A DNA stretch of 64,000 nt from Hyperoplus lanceolatus (taxonomy: Eukaryota; Chordata; Actinopteri; Uranoscopiformes; Ammodytidae): the NCBI GenBank assembly GCA_026929865.2, contig CM049410.1:23342001-23406000 (forward strand). The letters run 5' to 3'. Shown here piece by piece: positions 12,349 to 36,284 of the stretch (position 1 is its first letter; each line of letters begins with the position of its first letter). A program made the position numbers and the translations under genes. The notes under the pieces were generated by a model that worked only from the letters and a program-made list of their open reading frames with translations, did not search any database and was not told where the DNA came from.

Positions 12349-12600
12349 ACTACTATTATATTTTTTCTTTTCATGCTACTTTATACTTCTACTCGACTGG
12401 ACTTTTACTCATACCAGAGTATTTTTACAGTTTGATATTGATATACCTTTGCATCTTTGAGCTTACACACCACACAAGCTAAATACACTTGATGCTTAAT
12501 TACCTTTTAATCAGCTTTTATACTTTTACTCAAGTGGTATTGTTATAGATATGTTTTACAGTAAGGTATCTCCACTCTTAACACCTTTAAGTATATCAAA
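12349..12600 (+). repeat. Dispersed repeat family B (TTTTACTCAAGTGGTATTGT), fragment
   Basis: Shares a run of blocks with about 23780-24010: TATTTTTACAG, TTTGCAT-TTTGAGC, AGCTAAATAC-CTTGAT, TTTTACTCAAGTGGTATTGT. Further pieces lie at 36285-36540 and, reversed, at 46880-47045. No coding sequence is present. Confidence 0.55.
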
Positions 12601-14374
12601 ATAATGATTTTTTTTAAAAAACTTGTCAAAGAACCACTTGGTGGACACAGGGCCTAAGCTCCTTTGCCATCTGTTATCTATATTAGACCTTGACCATTCT
12701 AACTTAACCTCCAAACTTAAGGACTGGAAATGATTCCAAATACTGCAGATGAACAATTATTCAAAACAAATGTCTGCTTTCGGTATTAAGACACCAAAAT
12801 CAGTCTGGTTTCTTCTTAGGATAGGAAACAGTCACATCAGACAAAGGATTTTTTTTATATATGTTTATAGAAAAACATTTACAAAACTTCAAAAATCACA
12901 GTTGATCTTAAAAAAATCATCCACATTCATTTCAATACTTTACATCAACTCATTGTCCTTATATCCTGTGTGTACAGTATGCCAGTCTTTGGCTTTGTAA
13001 CTTAGTGCACTTCATTGAGCGAAGGTAATTTAACCTTTGGAAACATACTTTACAGAGCAAGAACAGACTATCCCTTTGTAATAAATAACTTGTAAATACA
13101 CAGTAGATACCAACACTCAAGTCAAGAGTATATTCATTACAGCTTAATACCATGTAAATATGGCTTTACGACAAACCATGTTAAGGATTTCAGGAGTGGT
13201 TTGTTGTTTTCCCAATCCAGAAATGCTTTACAGAGGTTTGAGTTTAAATACTACCTGATTTATCATTGAAGGGATAAACCGTCAAACAGAAATCTCGCCC
13301 ACCAATGGCTTTGAGACACCTGATACAGAGTTTATAAGTGAAGCACAACCAAAACCCTGGTTCTATTCGAGGGCTAAAACATTTAAAATATAGACTTCTT
13401 CAGATTGGACATTTCTTTATCAAGTTGATTTGACCTTTAACGATAGCTTTTTTTTCTGTTTCTCATGTCTGTTCAAGGTGCACTGTGCTGTTTCAGGGAC
13501 CTGCAGTGAGTCCACACGACATATTTACTATACATGTAATTCTTGGTAATGTATTATACTATCATCATGAATCAAAACATAAAATATTTCGAGGCACCTG
13601 GAACCAAACGTAAAACTAGAATATGTTTTTAAACAAATATGTGGGCCCTGCGACTGTAAACAGTGAAACAGTAACTTTAAAGTTAGCTTTCTACCTTCAG
13701 ATAGTGTTCCAGGGATCCAATTTTCCAGTGAGGAAAGTTTGTTTAGTCAGTTATGAGAATATAGCTTAGAAAATGTTCACTTCTCTGACACACCCAAAGG
13801 TACATAGTGCACCTTTTAATCTCCTTTCTGTACCAGTTCCATTCATTAAAAAGGAAATCATGTTACATTCCACCATCAACACTTTGGATAGAGGTGGTCC
13901 TTTTGTTTTTTCTGTGTACCAAAAATCTATTTGACAGTGACAGAATGTTTGATTAAGAGGGTTTGCATTTTAGTGGCACAACAACCACACATTAGATAAC
14001 AGATTGCACCTTTAACAAAACAAACAACACTAATAAAAGTAAACCTGGTAGTGTGTGTACGTGGGAAGCTGCCAAGGGATCAGGTTCTTGTCATTGCACT
14101 AGTAGTAACTTCAGCTGGCGGTTTTGAACCTCCATGAGTAGAATGGGTCGATAGCAGCAGCCGGTGAGTCCATGATGTGTGTGTGTGTGTGTGTGTGAGA
14201 TAGGAAGAACATCTACAGTACGTGCTCAAAGAGGCTTCTGGAATTCTAGTCCCAGTCCAGATGTGGTAAAGTTTGTCCATATGTAGGAAAGGCAGAGTAA
14301 AGTCCATCTGTCCCTTTCCACTGTCAGGGGTTCGTCGGAATAAAAAAAAAAAGACATCCAGGAGCTTTGACAAC
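12601..14374. other. Gene-free stretch, including probable bcl2l12 3' UTR
   Basis: No coding exon is recognisable. The part nearest 14374 must contain the 3' UTR of bcl2l12, which is transcribed leftwards. An ATTAAA-type signal on the minus strand at about 13817 is one candidate end. A short (GT)n lies at 14177-14197. Confidence 0.35.
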
Positions 14375-17252
14375 TCAGTCAAACTCTGCATTATCCTCCA
14401 AATCCACTACATTCTCCTAAAGACACATTAAAAGGTTGAGGTTAGGAAAAAAACACAGAAACATAAAGCTCAAATCTGCCGATGTCTGCCAGGACAAAAA
14501 TACGGGACAGTGTAGGAAGTAAAAATGTATATACTGTACATGTATAGAATTGTACATTTGGCTCATTATACCTCAAACCATGTGTAACAAGGTATATTTC
14601 CTTCTTATGCATGACAAAAAAAAGCCCAGACTTGCTATGCAGCCTGCCTTTCCCCACTGCAGGAAAACACTATGATTTCAAAATGATAATGAATGCATTA
14701 ATCTCAATGAAGTTTGAATCTATATGTGTATTAAGTAATGAAATATCTCACCCATCCTCCTTGGCTTTTGACCCAGGGGGCGAATGTCTCCATGTAGCGC
14801 TCTGCGTAGCCCTCCATGCGCTGGGTCCCCGTGGCGGTGACTATCCGGCGTGATACCTCCATGGTGACGGCCACACGCTGCAGTGTGGGGCTGGCTGCGG
14901 GAGGCAGCGCTGGAGGCTGACTGCTGCTGAACGTGTCCAGGAGCCGGGCAAACGAAGCGTAGGACAGGCGGGCCAAGTTGGTGCGCAGGAAGGCGTCCGA
15001 CTGGATCTGTGGAAAGGTGTTTGCATTTAGCCATATACTGTAGGTAGTGCCAGGTTGAACATGGATGCAGCTTAAAGTGAGAAACGGCTCAGTCATCGTC
15101 GCAGCGGACCCGGGTTTGAATCCGACCTGGGTCGCTCTCTGCATGTCATTCCCTTCTCTGTCTCTCTGCAGTATCAATACATTTAAAATGCCAAAAGATA
15201 AATCTTTAAAAAATATTTGACAACTGTATAATGGATCTTTACACAGGTTATGATGAACCTGTACCTACCTTAGTGTTCATAGAATCTCCCTCAAAGGATA
15301 GCACCTCAACAAGCTGCCGCACCACTGTCTCTTTCTCACTTGCAGCTAAAAGAAAAAAATCAATAGGTTAACAGTCAATAAGTCAATAACAGTGTGTGTG
15401 TGTGTGTATGTGTGTGTGGGCTCATTTTGGCTGATTCTCACTTCGGGACAGGCCTTCAATAGGCTGTTCGAGAGTTCAGATTTAGGTTGTACGGTTCAGG
15501 TATGAAATAGGAATAGGTTAGGGTTAGTGTGAGTTTTGGGGTTAGACATTAAGTTCTGACGGTAAGGGTCTAGGTAGGCAATGCATTATGTCAATGAGTG
15601 TCCTCACTTGTACAGGCGTACGAACGTTTGTGTGTCTGTGAGTGTGCATGTGTGTTTGATTACCTGGCTTTGGCAGGACTACAGGACGTGGTTTCTTTAT
15701 GCTGGTGGACCTCTGGGCGATCTTTTCCAGTTTCTCTGCTACGTCATGATAGAACTCAGGAGAATGGTCTATATAAACACGAAAGCAAAACATCATTAGT
15801 ATGTACCTTCAATCTGTCAATAAAGGAGAACTACAGATAAAACTGGTCCGTGTAGTTTACAGTGCGATGACAGATGAGCTTACTTGGAGAGACGATGGCC
15901 GGCGGAGGTTTCACTTCTATACTAATTGGCAATGTTTTAGGCCTCTGCGGAGTAGGTCTATCTTTGTCCCTTTCTTTCTCTCTGTCAGAGCGTATCCTGA
16001 ATAACTTGGAGAGCTTTCTTTTAATCTTTTTTGGGTTGAGCTTCTTCTGCTTCCCCTCGCCATCTTCCTCCTCTGATGTAGACGAGGGCGAGATGACACC
16101 ATCCTGTGGGAACATTAGAGTGTTGTGATTCTGAAGTGAGTTTGGTTGAAATAGTTCTATCTTTCTCTTTCTTCTCTCATGTGTAGACTCAGAGTCTGAC
16201 TGTCACTTTAATACCATACTGATAACATGAAAATAAAGTTCTCTAAGTATACATTTCAAACAATGAGAATATAATTGAAAAGTTAAAAAAAAAATCAGGA
16301 ATATAAATATAATATAAGATATAAAGTTATAGTTTCACTTTTAAATAAAACTAGCTGGAAAAAAGTTAAGTTTTCCATTATATTCTTGTTGTTTGAGATG
16401 CACCTGTATATTAAATATACTATAAAATACTTATTTTGGACAGATAACATGCATCAAGAAGTACCAATAAAATAGTGATAGAGATAGATGTTCTTACTGT
16501 CTTAATGTTGATGTTTGAATAGCTTAACATGTCTGAGAAACATTTATACAGAATACTATATACATATATGAGTACTTCCTTACTTCTAATTGGTCTCTGA
16601 CGTTGAAGGGTTTTGGCCTGCTCTCCCGTTCCAATGAGCCTTTAGGATCTTTGTGACGTAGCTGCTTTATGAAGTCCTTGAATCCAGTCTTCTTCTCGTC
16701 CCCTGAACCCACTTCATCCGCCTGAGAATCCAACCCATCCTCTGTGTTTTTAGGTTGTGGCTTTGAGCTGTAAAGCAAGAGACCATGGTGAACAGGGCTG
16801 CTGCTATGGGGAAGGTATCCAGGGGATCAACACTATTACAATTCAGGTGTTTTGGAGGGCCACCTAGCCCTACCCCTACACATGAAGTGGTGATTTGGGA
16901 GTTGGTTTTACTTTTGATTTTGACATCAGCATCTAGTCTTGATGGTTCAAATGAAGATGTGTGTATGTGTATGTGAGTGTGTGTGTGTGTGTGTGTGTTC
17001 GCTTGGAGAAAAGCAACAAAACCCCCACCCCAAACAGAATACAACAGCATTAGAAAAGAGAGCTGTATATTACCTGTACTTGTGTTTGTCTGCATAGGCC
17101 CCTCCCACGGTGCCAGGCCTCTCGGTGGGGGGGATGGAGAGGGTCCGGTTAAGGAAAGCCTTGAGGACCAGATGAGTCTCAGCCTTGATCTCCAGCAGAG
17201 AGATGGAAGAGACGGAGGAGACAGAGGAGAGGCGCTCTGCCGTCCCTGACAT
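14375..17252 (-). CDS. bcl2l12: BCL2-like protein 12
   Basis: Seven exons splice in frame to 353 aa: 17252-17074, 16767-16584, 16103-15884, 15768-15664, 15345-15269, 15006-14752 and 14416-14375. Mammalian BCL2L12 is an atypical BCL2-family protein that restrains caspase-7 and p53 signalling. Family landmarks are [16 protein letters not shown] (human PDFYALVAQRLEQL), [13 protein letters not shown] (human EKEAILRRLVALL), the [20 protein letters not shown] block, VTMEVSRR, and [11 protein letters not shown], which matches the human BH2-like FTPWIQAHGGW. The N-terminal half is Ser-rich then highly basic ([19 protein letters not shown]) and unlike the Pro-rich human one. The last 14-codon exon encodes an acidic tail ending EFD. 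Start: ATG of MSGTAERL, two bases inside the exon after an acceptor. Human BCL2L12 lies in the same band as NOSIP and RCN3, which supports the call. Confidence 0.93.
15085..15215 (+). repeat. tRNA-like SINE in a bcl2l12 intron
   Basis: Contains a box-B-like GGGTTTGAATCC after CGCAGCGGACC, then CTCTGCATGTCATTCCC, CTCTGTCTCTCTGCAGTATC and a tail AAAATGCC-AAAAGAT followed by A-rich sequence. It matches the reversed copy at 7228-7374 block for block. It lies between the exons ending at 15269 and beginning at 15006. Confidence 0.6.
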
Positions 17253-17386
17253 CACTAACAGGGGGAAACACAAAAGCCGGTAAACCAGAGGGATTTGTCT
17301 AATTCTATGTAGGCTTCTTCAAGTGATTGTTTACATGCCAAGAAGAAAAACAGCATGGAGAAAAATCACTTTATTTAGCCAGACAT

Positions 17387-17462
17387 ATTAAAGGTGGAGT
17401 CAGCTATTCTGGAGAATGCTTGTGGTCATAATCACTTTTTGTCAGAAAAAGTAAACAGTGAC
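17387..17462 (+). repeat. GGTGGAGTCAG fold-back family, left-arm fragment
   Basis: Begins TTAAAGGTGGAGTCAGCTA and continues TTCTGGAGAATGCTTGTGGTC and CACTTTTTGTCAGAAAA. Only one arm is present. It lies in the 5' UTR intron of bcl2l12. Confidence 0.55.
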
Positions 17463-18299
17463 TAAAGCTGTTATGTCTACACTAGGTGGGTTAGTATTAA
17501 CGAGTAATAACAATAGGCACAGCACAGGTCACACTCATGTTGGATAATGACAGTGAACAAACTAGCTGCAGGCTATAAGAAGCATATACACCAGAATAAA
17601 CTAAAAGTAGCATCGGGAGGAAATGGGCAGACATTAGAGTGGGTGTTGTGAGGAACAGTGGAGGAAGTAGCCTACACACAAACAGGATCAAGTAATGACT
17701 GTATTAAAAACAAAATGTCATCTGGAAGGCAAACTTCACATGATTAGAAGGAAGCATACATCATATAGCCTATTGGTAAACACAGACAGGTAGAAGAAAC
17801 TTGAAAGGAACTTGTGCTAACAACTGTGGGATTCCAAAGCAGGCAAGTAGGCTATTTGGCTATTTGGTTAGCTTCCTGCACAGAAACGGACTGTAAAATC
17901 AGACAAACTACTAGACACTATCAGAGTTAACATGCAGAGGACAGCAGCAGTGACATAACAGGAGGAAGAAGAGATAAGTATTTTTACACGGACAGAGGAA
18001 TCCACACCGGCCGGCCAGACTGGGTGGAGGAAAACCACAGCCGACTCCAAGACTTTATAGGCTACAAGAGTGGAACCCGTCTGTTTTCAAATTAATTTTT
18101 TGAGACCATCACCTGTTGTAGGCAGTCAAACGCTCATACATAGACGTTCATTTAATTATTTTTTTTAAATGGGCTACAAACACATTACAATTAAATAAAG
18201 ACTTCCATTGGACTAGGAATGTTTAACGAATGAGCGAACGTGTGACACAACTTTTCAACCCTCTCAGCGTGAACTAATATTGAAAACTAAAACATTTCA

Positions 18300-18510
18300 G
18301 TAACTTTTATGGTGTGTAAATGAGGGTCAGACGTACGTAAAGTCCATTCAAACGTATTTTCGTACCTCTATTTCATGAGTTTCGGCGAGATATCCGCTTT
18401 CTCCTCTCGTCTCCCGTTCGTGTGCGCAGCTACTATGCACAATGTGGTAACTGCTTGGGGGCGGAGCCAGACAGCAGCTTCCCTCGCGCGGCTGTTTTGC
18501 CACAGATGTC
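18300..18510 (-). promoter_or_regulatory. Probable bcl2l12 promoter and non-coding first exon
   Basis: This is a locally CpG-rich patch in AT-rich surroundings, with an Sp1-type GC box (GGGGGCGGAGCC at about 18457) and CGCGCGG at about 18485. On the minus strand, CTCATGAAATAG followed by GTACGA (about 18366) is a possible donor for a 5' UTR exon that would splice to the acceptor just before the start codon at 17252. This placement is inferred. Confidence 0.4.
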
Positions 18511-18969
18511 CCCTCGAAGTTTATTGTCCATATACAGGGCTACTAAGCGCATTGATTGTGAATGTCAATACATTATTTGCTATCCTGTATTCAGTGACAC
18601 TATTAAGCATTCTAATTTCTTCACAAAACCAGCATGCTCTCTTCAAAATTATGTGTATCCATTTTTCTTTAGGCCTATATGAAGGCAACTAAAAATGGAA
18701 AAGATAGCCTATCATGATCTACAAATCAAATCAGTGAATTCCTGAAAACAGGTTCCGAAGGCTCAACAACGTTTACCCTTCTGGGCAGGAACGTCAGTGT
18801 ATTTATCTAGTATCTAGGCTACTAATACTCTGGCATTCAACTATGTAGGCTAAATACCTGAAGGTCTGACGTAGTTTGTAGCACATCCTTCTATTCTCCA
18901 CTAGATGTCTCCCTCTGAGTAGATTTGTTGTCTTTTATGTTGACCGTATCAACTGAAGAAGGGCTGTCA

Positions 18970-19530
18970 TGCATTCACTGAATTCAGGTGAATAAGGTAA
19001 AACATGTAACGAATTTGTGACTAATACCATTATGAAACTTTGCCAGTTGATTACTGACCTAGGCCTAAGGAACAATGATATTTTTGTATCATCAACTAAT
19101 TAGCCTATGTGTAGATGTGCATCTCTTAAAAAAATAAATAAAAAATAGATGTTGGATAAAGCCAGAGTCAAAATCTTAATGTATTTCCAAAAACATATTA
19201 GTGTGCAAAGGTTACAGATTTGGGACACAGATTTTTTTTTTTTCTTAAAAGAAAAAATCTGATTAAGAATACAGGTCTAAAAACAAAAGCATTTTCAGAG
19301 TTTTTTTTATTAAGAAACATGTATCATACATCATTCAGTGATCAACATTTGAGCAAATCCTAATAACCTTCAGAAAAGCGCTAAGAATGATTATGGAAAG
19401 TTTAGTTGATGTGAGTGCTTAAGAAGTTCAGATTTTTGGTTCGAAGTATTGAAAATAACTAATGTTGAGATAATGGCCATTAAAGGTTGTATAGGAAATA
19501 CAAATACAAAGACGCAGACAGACAAGGTTA
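18970..19530 (+). repeat. Dispersed repeat family A, copy 2
   Basis: Contains ATGAAACTTTGCCAGTTGAT, ATAGATGTTGGATAAAGCC, ATGATTATGGAAAGTTTAGT and GTTGATGTGAGTGCTTAAGA, which are the same blocks in the same order as the copies at 21980-22556 and, reversed, at 1527-2218. Confidence 0.55.
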
Positions 19531-20938
<1,408 letters not shown>

Positions 20939-21533
20939 TATTTAAACATATAACAAATTTATTCAAACTAGTCAAATGTTTAGTTCCTGAGAAAGGCAGT
21001 ATAGTCAAAACATTCTTGCAACAAGTTACCTTCAGGATATTTAAACCCTCTGCTGTTCCAACACTGTTCAATGAGTTTCTTGATGTTGCTGGAAAATAAA
21101 ATGCCTCTTTAAAAATATGTTAAAAATTTAGATTAGATTTTAAGATGAAAATGATCTTGTAGCTAAGCAGAAATAATCATATTGAAGATTTGCCACTATA
21201 GGAAGAGCTTTTGTGTCATAGTAAGCAAGCCTCGTTATCCTCATTTTCAATTCAAGCATATTGAATTTATAGTCTCTGCTATAGCTCACTGAAATGTTGC
21301 CTGTTAGGCGATTGTGTCCTTATATTAAGCATCGTCATGAGATATTTTGACTAGAAATTAGAACAATATAATTGGTGAGATTTAATTGTTTTGCAGTGTA
21401 CAGTAGAGTTAATTTAGTTGTGTGTTTGTGTGTGCAATGCATGCTTACCTCCTGCAAACACAAAGCCATTTCCTCCCTATAGGCAGTGAAGCATGTGTGT
21501 GCTTTCTCTCCAGCTCTTCATTCTTCTAACCGG

Positions 21534-21540
<7 letters not shown>

Positions 21541-21570
<30 letters not shown>
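21541..21570. repeat. (TC)n microsatellite
   Basis: About 15 CT dinucleotides within a pyrimidine-rich segment. A run of C follows at about 21647. Confidence 0.9.
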
Positions 21571-21571
<1 letters not shown>

Positions 21572-21979
21572 CTTCTGCCCCGAATCATGTGCCCTTCTGC
21601 CCAATCCCATCTTCCGGGCCTCCCTTTTCTATCCACTCTGTCTCACCCCCCCCCCATAAAGAATCAGTGTTAATCTGCAGCCAATCAGGGGCCAAGCGGC
21701 AGGGTGAGGCACTTCCTGTGTGACAGGAAACTAAACAACAAACACCCAGAAGCCACAGAACCAATGGGGAGGGGGGGTCGATGAGATGTGGAGATATAAA
21801 GAGATGCAGATGTTAGCCATGTTTGCTGGCTCTAAAAATGCAGCTCTGGGGTCAGGGAAAGGTCAATGCAAAAAAGTGTATTGCGCAAGCCCTTAACCCA
21901 AGATCTACATAATTCTCATAATCTTCAAATTGAACCGATCTGTCATTTTTACATTTTTAGCTTGGATGAGTGATAACTG

Positions 21980-22556
21980 ATTAAGGCGAGACACTGCAGG
22001 TGAACATGGTCAAATGTTGAACTTATAGGTATCATCTTGAAACTTTGCCGGTTGACTACCCACATTGATTTTTTTTTATTGCATTAGATTTTTTTTTACA
22101 GAAATATTTGAATAAAAATACAAATTTGGCAATATCTGTCTAATTATGTGTATAATCTCTTTAAAAAAGACGAAAAAATATAGATGTAAGAGAAAGCCTG
22201 AGTTCAAATCTTCATTTCATTCTTACAACATATTAGTGTCAAATGTTACTGAACAGATTTTGTATACAGCCTTTTATTCATTTCTTAAATGAAAAGACAC
22301 TATCTACAGTTCTTAAAAATCATTTCTCATCATGAGGAAAATGTCTCATAGATCAGACAATTAACAAGAACCTTTAATAAAAAAAGAATCGGCTAAGAAT
22401 AATTATGGAAAATGTAGTTGATGTAAATTGAGATTTTTGGTTTAGTCAAATAAACACGTAAACATACATTTTGGACCTTTGATATATACTAGTATGAAAG
22501 AATACGTGGTAGAAGCAACATAGACAGAAATCTCAAAATTGGCAAGTGCTTGACCC
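21980..22556 (+). repeat. Dispersed repeat family A, copy 3 (most complete)
   Basis: Starts GATTAAGGCGAGACACTGCAGG and ends near AATTGGCAAGTGCTTGACC. Over its whole length it matches the reverse complement of 1540-2218, for example AACTTTGCCGGTTGA, TTTGGTTTAGTCAAATAAAC and GACCTTTGATATATACTAGT. No open reading frame is present. Confidence 0.6.
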
Positions 22557-23114
22557 TCAATGCTTCAATTCAATGAACATTCATGAACTTCATTTGTGCA
22601 GAGCATCAGTACGTACAGTTGACAATGCTCACTGCCTACCTCCAGTTGTAAGTTGATTTGCGTAAAAGTGTCTGCTAAATGTAATGTGAAAATGTGTGTA
22701 AGGAAGATTTTAAATCATTTAATGTTGAAGACAGAAGAATGTTTGTTAGGCGTCAGGATGGGAGCGCTGTGTCGCTGAGGGGCAGGGTTGTGATGGAGTG
22801 ATAGTGATGGTTTCAGATAAAGAGCAGTTCTCCTGATAAGGGGCTGGGCACTGCTCTCCATGGGGGATACAGCTGTTTATCAAGGAGGGTCGACAGTCCC
22901 ACACAGCATCCTCCACCACATCATTAACCCCACACCGAGATGATTAACTGTGTCACCGTGGCAACCCAACAATATCTGACCTTATATGGTCAGGTCTGGA
23001 CCAAGGCATGCTATGAACTAACTAAGAGATGATAACTTTTTAGAGTCAACAGGGTGTTTACAATTGTGCAGTGTTTATCATCCGTGTGCTCCTCCCTGCT
23101 CACGCACATCAAGG
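22557..23114. other. Gene-free stretch
   Basis: No exon, RNA gene or clear repeat is recognisable. Confidence 0.3.
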
Positions 23115-24015
23115 ATTTATTTGTTTAATGTAACCAAGTACAATTACCCAAGTACTGCACTTTCTCTAATACAAGTTTGAGGCACTTGTACTCTACTTGA
23201 ATACTTTATTTTTGTGCTACTTTATTTACTGTATTCCACTACAATTCAGTTGGAAATATTCTATTTTTTTACTCCACTACATTGATCTGATAACTTAAGT
23301 AACTTGACTCTAGCACACAAAACACATGAAGAGCTTATAGAATGTTGTATATTACCTCATGTAAGCCTACAAGCACACATGAAACATTGGTCAATTTATC
23401 GATTATCTCTTGACTAAAAATGTATTTTCTATTGACTGCTTTGACAATAGTAATTTTCAATGCAAATATGCCTAAATGTCATGGTTTAAGCTTCTCAAAT
23501 TTAAGAATCTGCTGCTTTTCCTTTGAATCATTATAATGTTTACCAAACAAACTATCAATTAATGAATAAAAGATTAAATATACTTAAATCGACAATGAAA
23601 ATCCAATGTATTTGCCGTCCCATACAGAATGAGCGCCACCTCATCCAGCTACACACCTGCTTTAACTCAATACATTAATGCATGAGTAAAAATGATCTCA
23701 TATAGAATTGTACTAAAGTCACGTTTACTTATAAAACTTTATAAGCACATTTTCCTGATTACCTTTGTTTGCAATGCAGGACTGTTCCTTGAACTAGATT
23801 ATTTTTACAGATTGATAATTGTACTTTTGCATGTTTGAGCATATAGTACAATCCATACCAGCTAAATACCCTTGATACTTAAATGCTTTTAAAATCAGAT
23901 ACTTTTGTACTTTTACTCAAGTGGTATTGTAATAGGTGACATGTAACTTGAAACAAAGTCAGTCTTCTAGTAAGGTCCCTCTACACTTACTCAAGTCTGG
24001 TTTTCCGTTACTCGT
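23115..24015 (+). repeat. Dispersed repeat family B, long copy
   Basis: A roughly 0.9 kb AT-rich unit that starts near AATGTAACCAAGTACAATTACC and ends near ACTCAAGTCTGGTTTTCCG. Its right part matches 12349-12560. A version with an internal deletion lies at 36285-36540, and a reversed fragment at 46880-47045. The repeated TACTCAAGTA-type words at both ends suggest terminal inverted repeats. There is no coding capacity. Confidence 0.5.
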
Positions 24016-25167
24016 TACACCTCTTATTGTATAGTGTAAGTAAAAAAAACAGTTTAGCTATGAATGCTCCTCATACGGCAGTATTGGGAAGTGACACTCT
24101 GCTGTAGTTTATTTTTTCTGTAGGCCGGCAACATGTCACTCTATGCATGTATTATAGCAGGAGCTTCATTTGCGTTGGGTGTGTATGGGATCTGCTCACA
24201 GGAAATCCACAGTCACATAGGCAGGAAATGCTGCTGTTCACACACACAACATGAGAGGGAAACACAGGCACTGCTCTGCACATCACTGTCAGTCATGACA
24301 CATATATGCATACATACATACAGTAGGCCTACAAACTTACATATATGATATATCTACAAGTTAGAAGTGTTAACCTATCCACCCGCGGGGTCTCACCTCA
24401 ATGAAACACCTAGGCTATTTGAATTGAATAAATAAAAAATAAAATAAATAAAGAATAGAATACCATTTTGATGGTCACCTTAAAGGAATGATTCATTGCT
24501 TTCTTGTAGACCTTAGACAAGATGTTCAAATCTTTATTCAATATAGCAACACAAATCATTCAGATACACTCATTGTTGCTCACTATAGTTCACACTTCTT
24601 TTGAATACCAATTGTTAAACCACTGCACTGAAACATACAAAACATGGCTCTTAACATGACTGTCCACAGATTATAGTGGTCAAAACCTCAGAATCAACTC
24701 CTTTCATTGCGATTGAAATTAAAATTTTAATAGGCCTACCAAATTCCCACTTTGTGTTTCAATTCGTCTGACACAGCAAGGGAAATCTGGATGTAGCATA
24801 GCCTTTGTAGGCCATTGAAAAGTATAACCTTGGAAGATAATAAGTACGGACAGGACAGGAAGAGCAATCACAGCAGCGATCCAAATCTATTTCAATGTAC
24901 CTATTAGCATTAGCACTTCATTCATGTCTAAAGATAGTTTTGAAAAAAAAAAAACCCGAACTAACTTTTAATACGGAAATCAATACAAATTTAACGTATA
25001 TTCTTTAAAAGGTAAGAATGATTTAGAATGGTGCAATGCATGAACTGTATATTACATAACATAGTATTTTAACGGAAAAAGGCTACACATGTGTCTCACT
25101 GTAGTAGCAATCTATATGTGAAGAAAGTTAGATGGTGGTGGCAGAAAAAAATCTCCAGCAGGGAAAT
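24016..25167. other. Gene-free stretch upstream of nosip
   Basis: No coding exon is recognisable. The region holds a run of short A/T-rich words (AATAAAATAAATAAAG at about 24430) and nothing I can classify. Confidence 0.3.
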
Positions 25168-25345
25168 AACTCCAGGAGGTGGCAATAGTGCGACATTTTA
25201 TATGCAAGATTCCGTAAAACACCAACGAATAAGAAGAAGCGGAAGTAGGAGAACTTGTGTTGATGGTTTGTTGTCTGTTGTTGTAAAGCTCTTTATACAG
25301 TCAACAACACATTGTTTCCTCTGATACCTTCTCAGCAGCACAGGT
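25168..25345 (+). promoter_or_regulatory. Probable nosip promoter and non-coding exon 1
   Basis: An ETS-type site GCGGAAGTAG at 25239-25248 is typical of TATA-less housekeeping promoters. Just downstream, CAGCAGCACAG followed by GTAGTT (donor at 25343/25344) fits a short non-coding exon, and ATTTGCAG ending at 25510 is a good acceptor 26 bp before the nosip ATG. A weak CTCF-like match (CCAGGAGGTGGCAA, about 25172) also lies here. The transcription start is inferred. Confidence 0.5.
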
Positions 25346-25535
25346 AGTTGTTTCACCATTGAGATTTAACTACAGCACGTTATCTCTTTCTAATTCTTAC
25401 GTCACCATTTCCTTTCTGTGTGTATGTTTAGCAGCTAATGTTAGCTCCTTAGCATCAGCGCTCGCACCAACACTCCAACGCCACTGTTAGTCCTCTCTCA
25501 ACATTTGCAGATAAAGGGAATAAAGGAAATAAATA

Positions 25536-29746
<4,211 letters not shown>

Positions 29747-30442
29747 GGAGGGCACGGCGCTGTCAATAATACTTTTATTTTTTTCACTGTTTTGTTGTGT
29801 AAAAGGCTGGTGTGTGTTTGTAAAAGACTCTGTCTACAGCTTCTCCATTTTTTTTCTTAGCAAATATGTTTTGTCAGTGTTTTCTTAAAAGGTTGGTAAT
29901 GACTGACTTTGTCTATAAACGATTTGATTAAAAAATATCTATTATTTCTGCAGAGCTGATTATTGGATTTCATTGAATTATTGACAAAATGCTAAGAACA
30001 AATGAAAAAATTTATTAAATTAGAAACTATAGGATTTATTCTCTTACAGGATTTGCAGCCAGTATTTTATTAAACCTGACCATAGCAAGGTCATTGCTGC
30101 ATGTCATGATTCCACTCCTTTGACTGCATTCGGGACGGAAATAAAACATTTTAAATACAAAATGTCTGATGTTAGGGATCTCTTTTCCAAGACACTTTCA
30201 CGTGGGTTAAACTTAAACATTTGGAAAGCCAATAGCTGGCTGTTTTATTATATGTACATGTCATGTGTCCCTGATACAATTCGGTATCAATCAGCAGTGT
30301 CAGAAAGAGTGTGTTACTTGTGGAAGTTCTTTTCTCAGCCTCTTGGTTCTTAAACGGCTCCTAACTGATTTCTGTTGATAGGACGTCCAATTGTTTTCTC
30401 TGAGCTACACACATGTTTGAATATACATAATATAACAGTGTT
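29747..30442. other. Convergent 3' UTRs of nosip (+) and rcn3 (-)
   Basis: The nosip stop is at 29744-29746 and the distal rcn3 stop at 30443-30445, head to tail with only about 700 bp between. For nosip, an ATTAAA lies at about 29926 and an AATAAA at about 30138. For rcn3, minus-strand AATAAA-type signals lie at about 30242, 30070 and 30033. Depending on which are used, the two mRNAs may overlap. Confidence 0.5.
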
Positions 30443-36212
<5,770 letters not shown>

Positions 36213-36284
36213 GGTGACGGGCTGCAGGGCACAACACAACACAACACAACTTTATTGATATAAAATATTATATACTATCCAACA

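Noticed and set aside
15085-15150. tRNA gene suggested by the box-B-like GGGTTTGAATCC
   Set aside because: No cloverleaf can be drawn, and the following blocks match a second copy at 7228-7374, so it is a SINE.
23115-24015. Possible retroviral or LTR element
   Set aside because: No gag, protease, reverse transcriptase or paired direct LTRs were seen here or elsewhere in the window; family B is non-coding.
25168-25185. CTCF site in the nosip promoter (CCAGGAGGTGGCAA)
   Set aside because: Two mismatches in the core and no supporting flank; mentioned only as weak.
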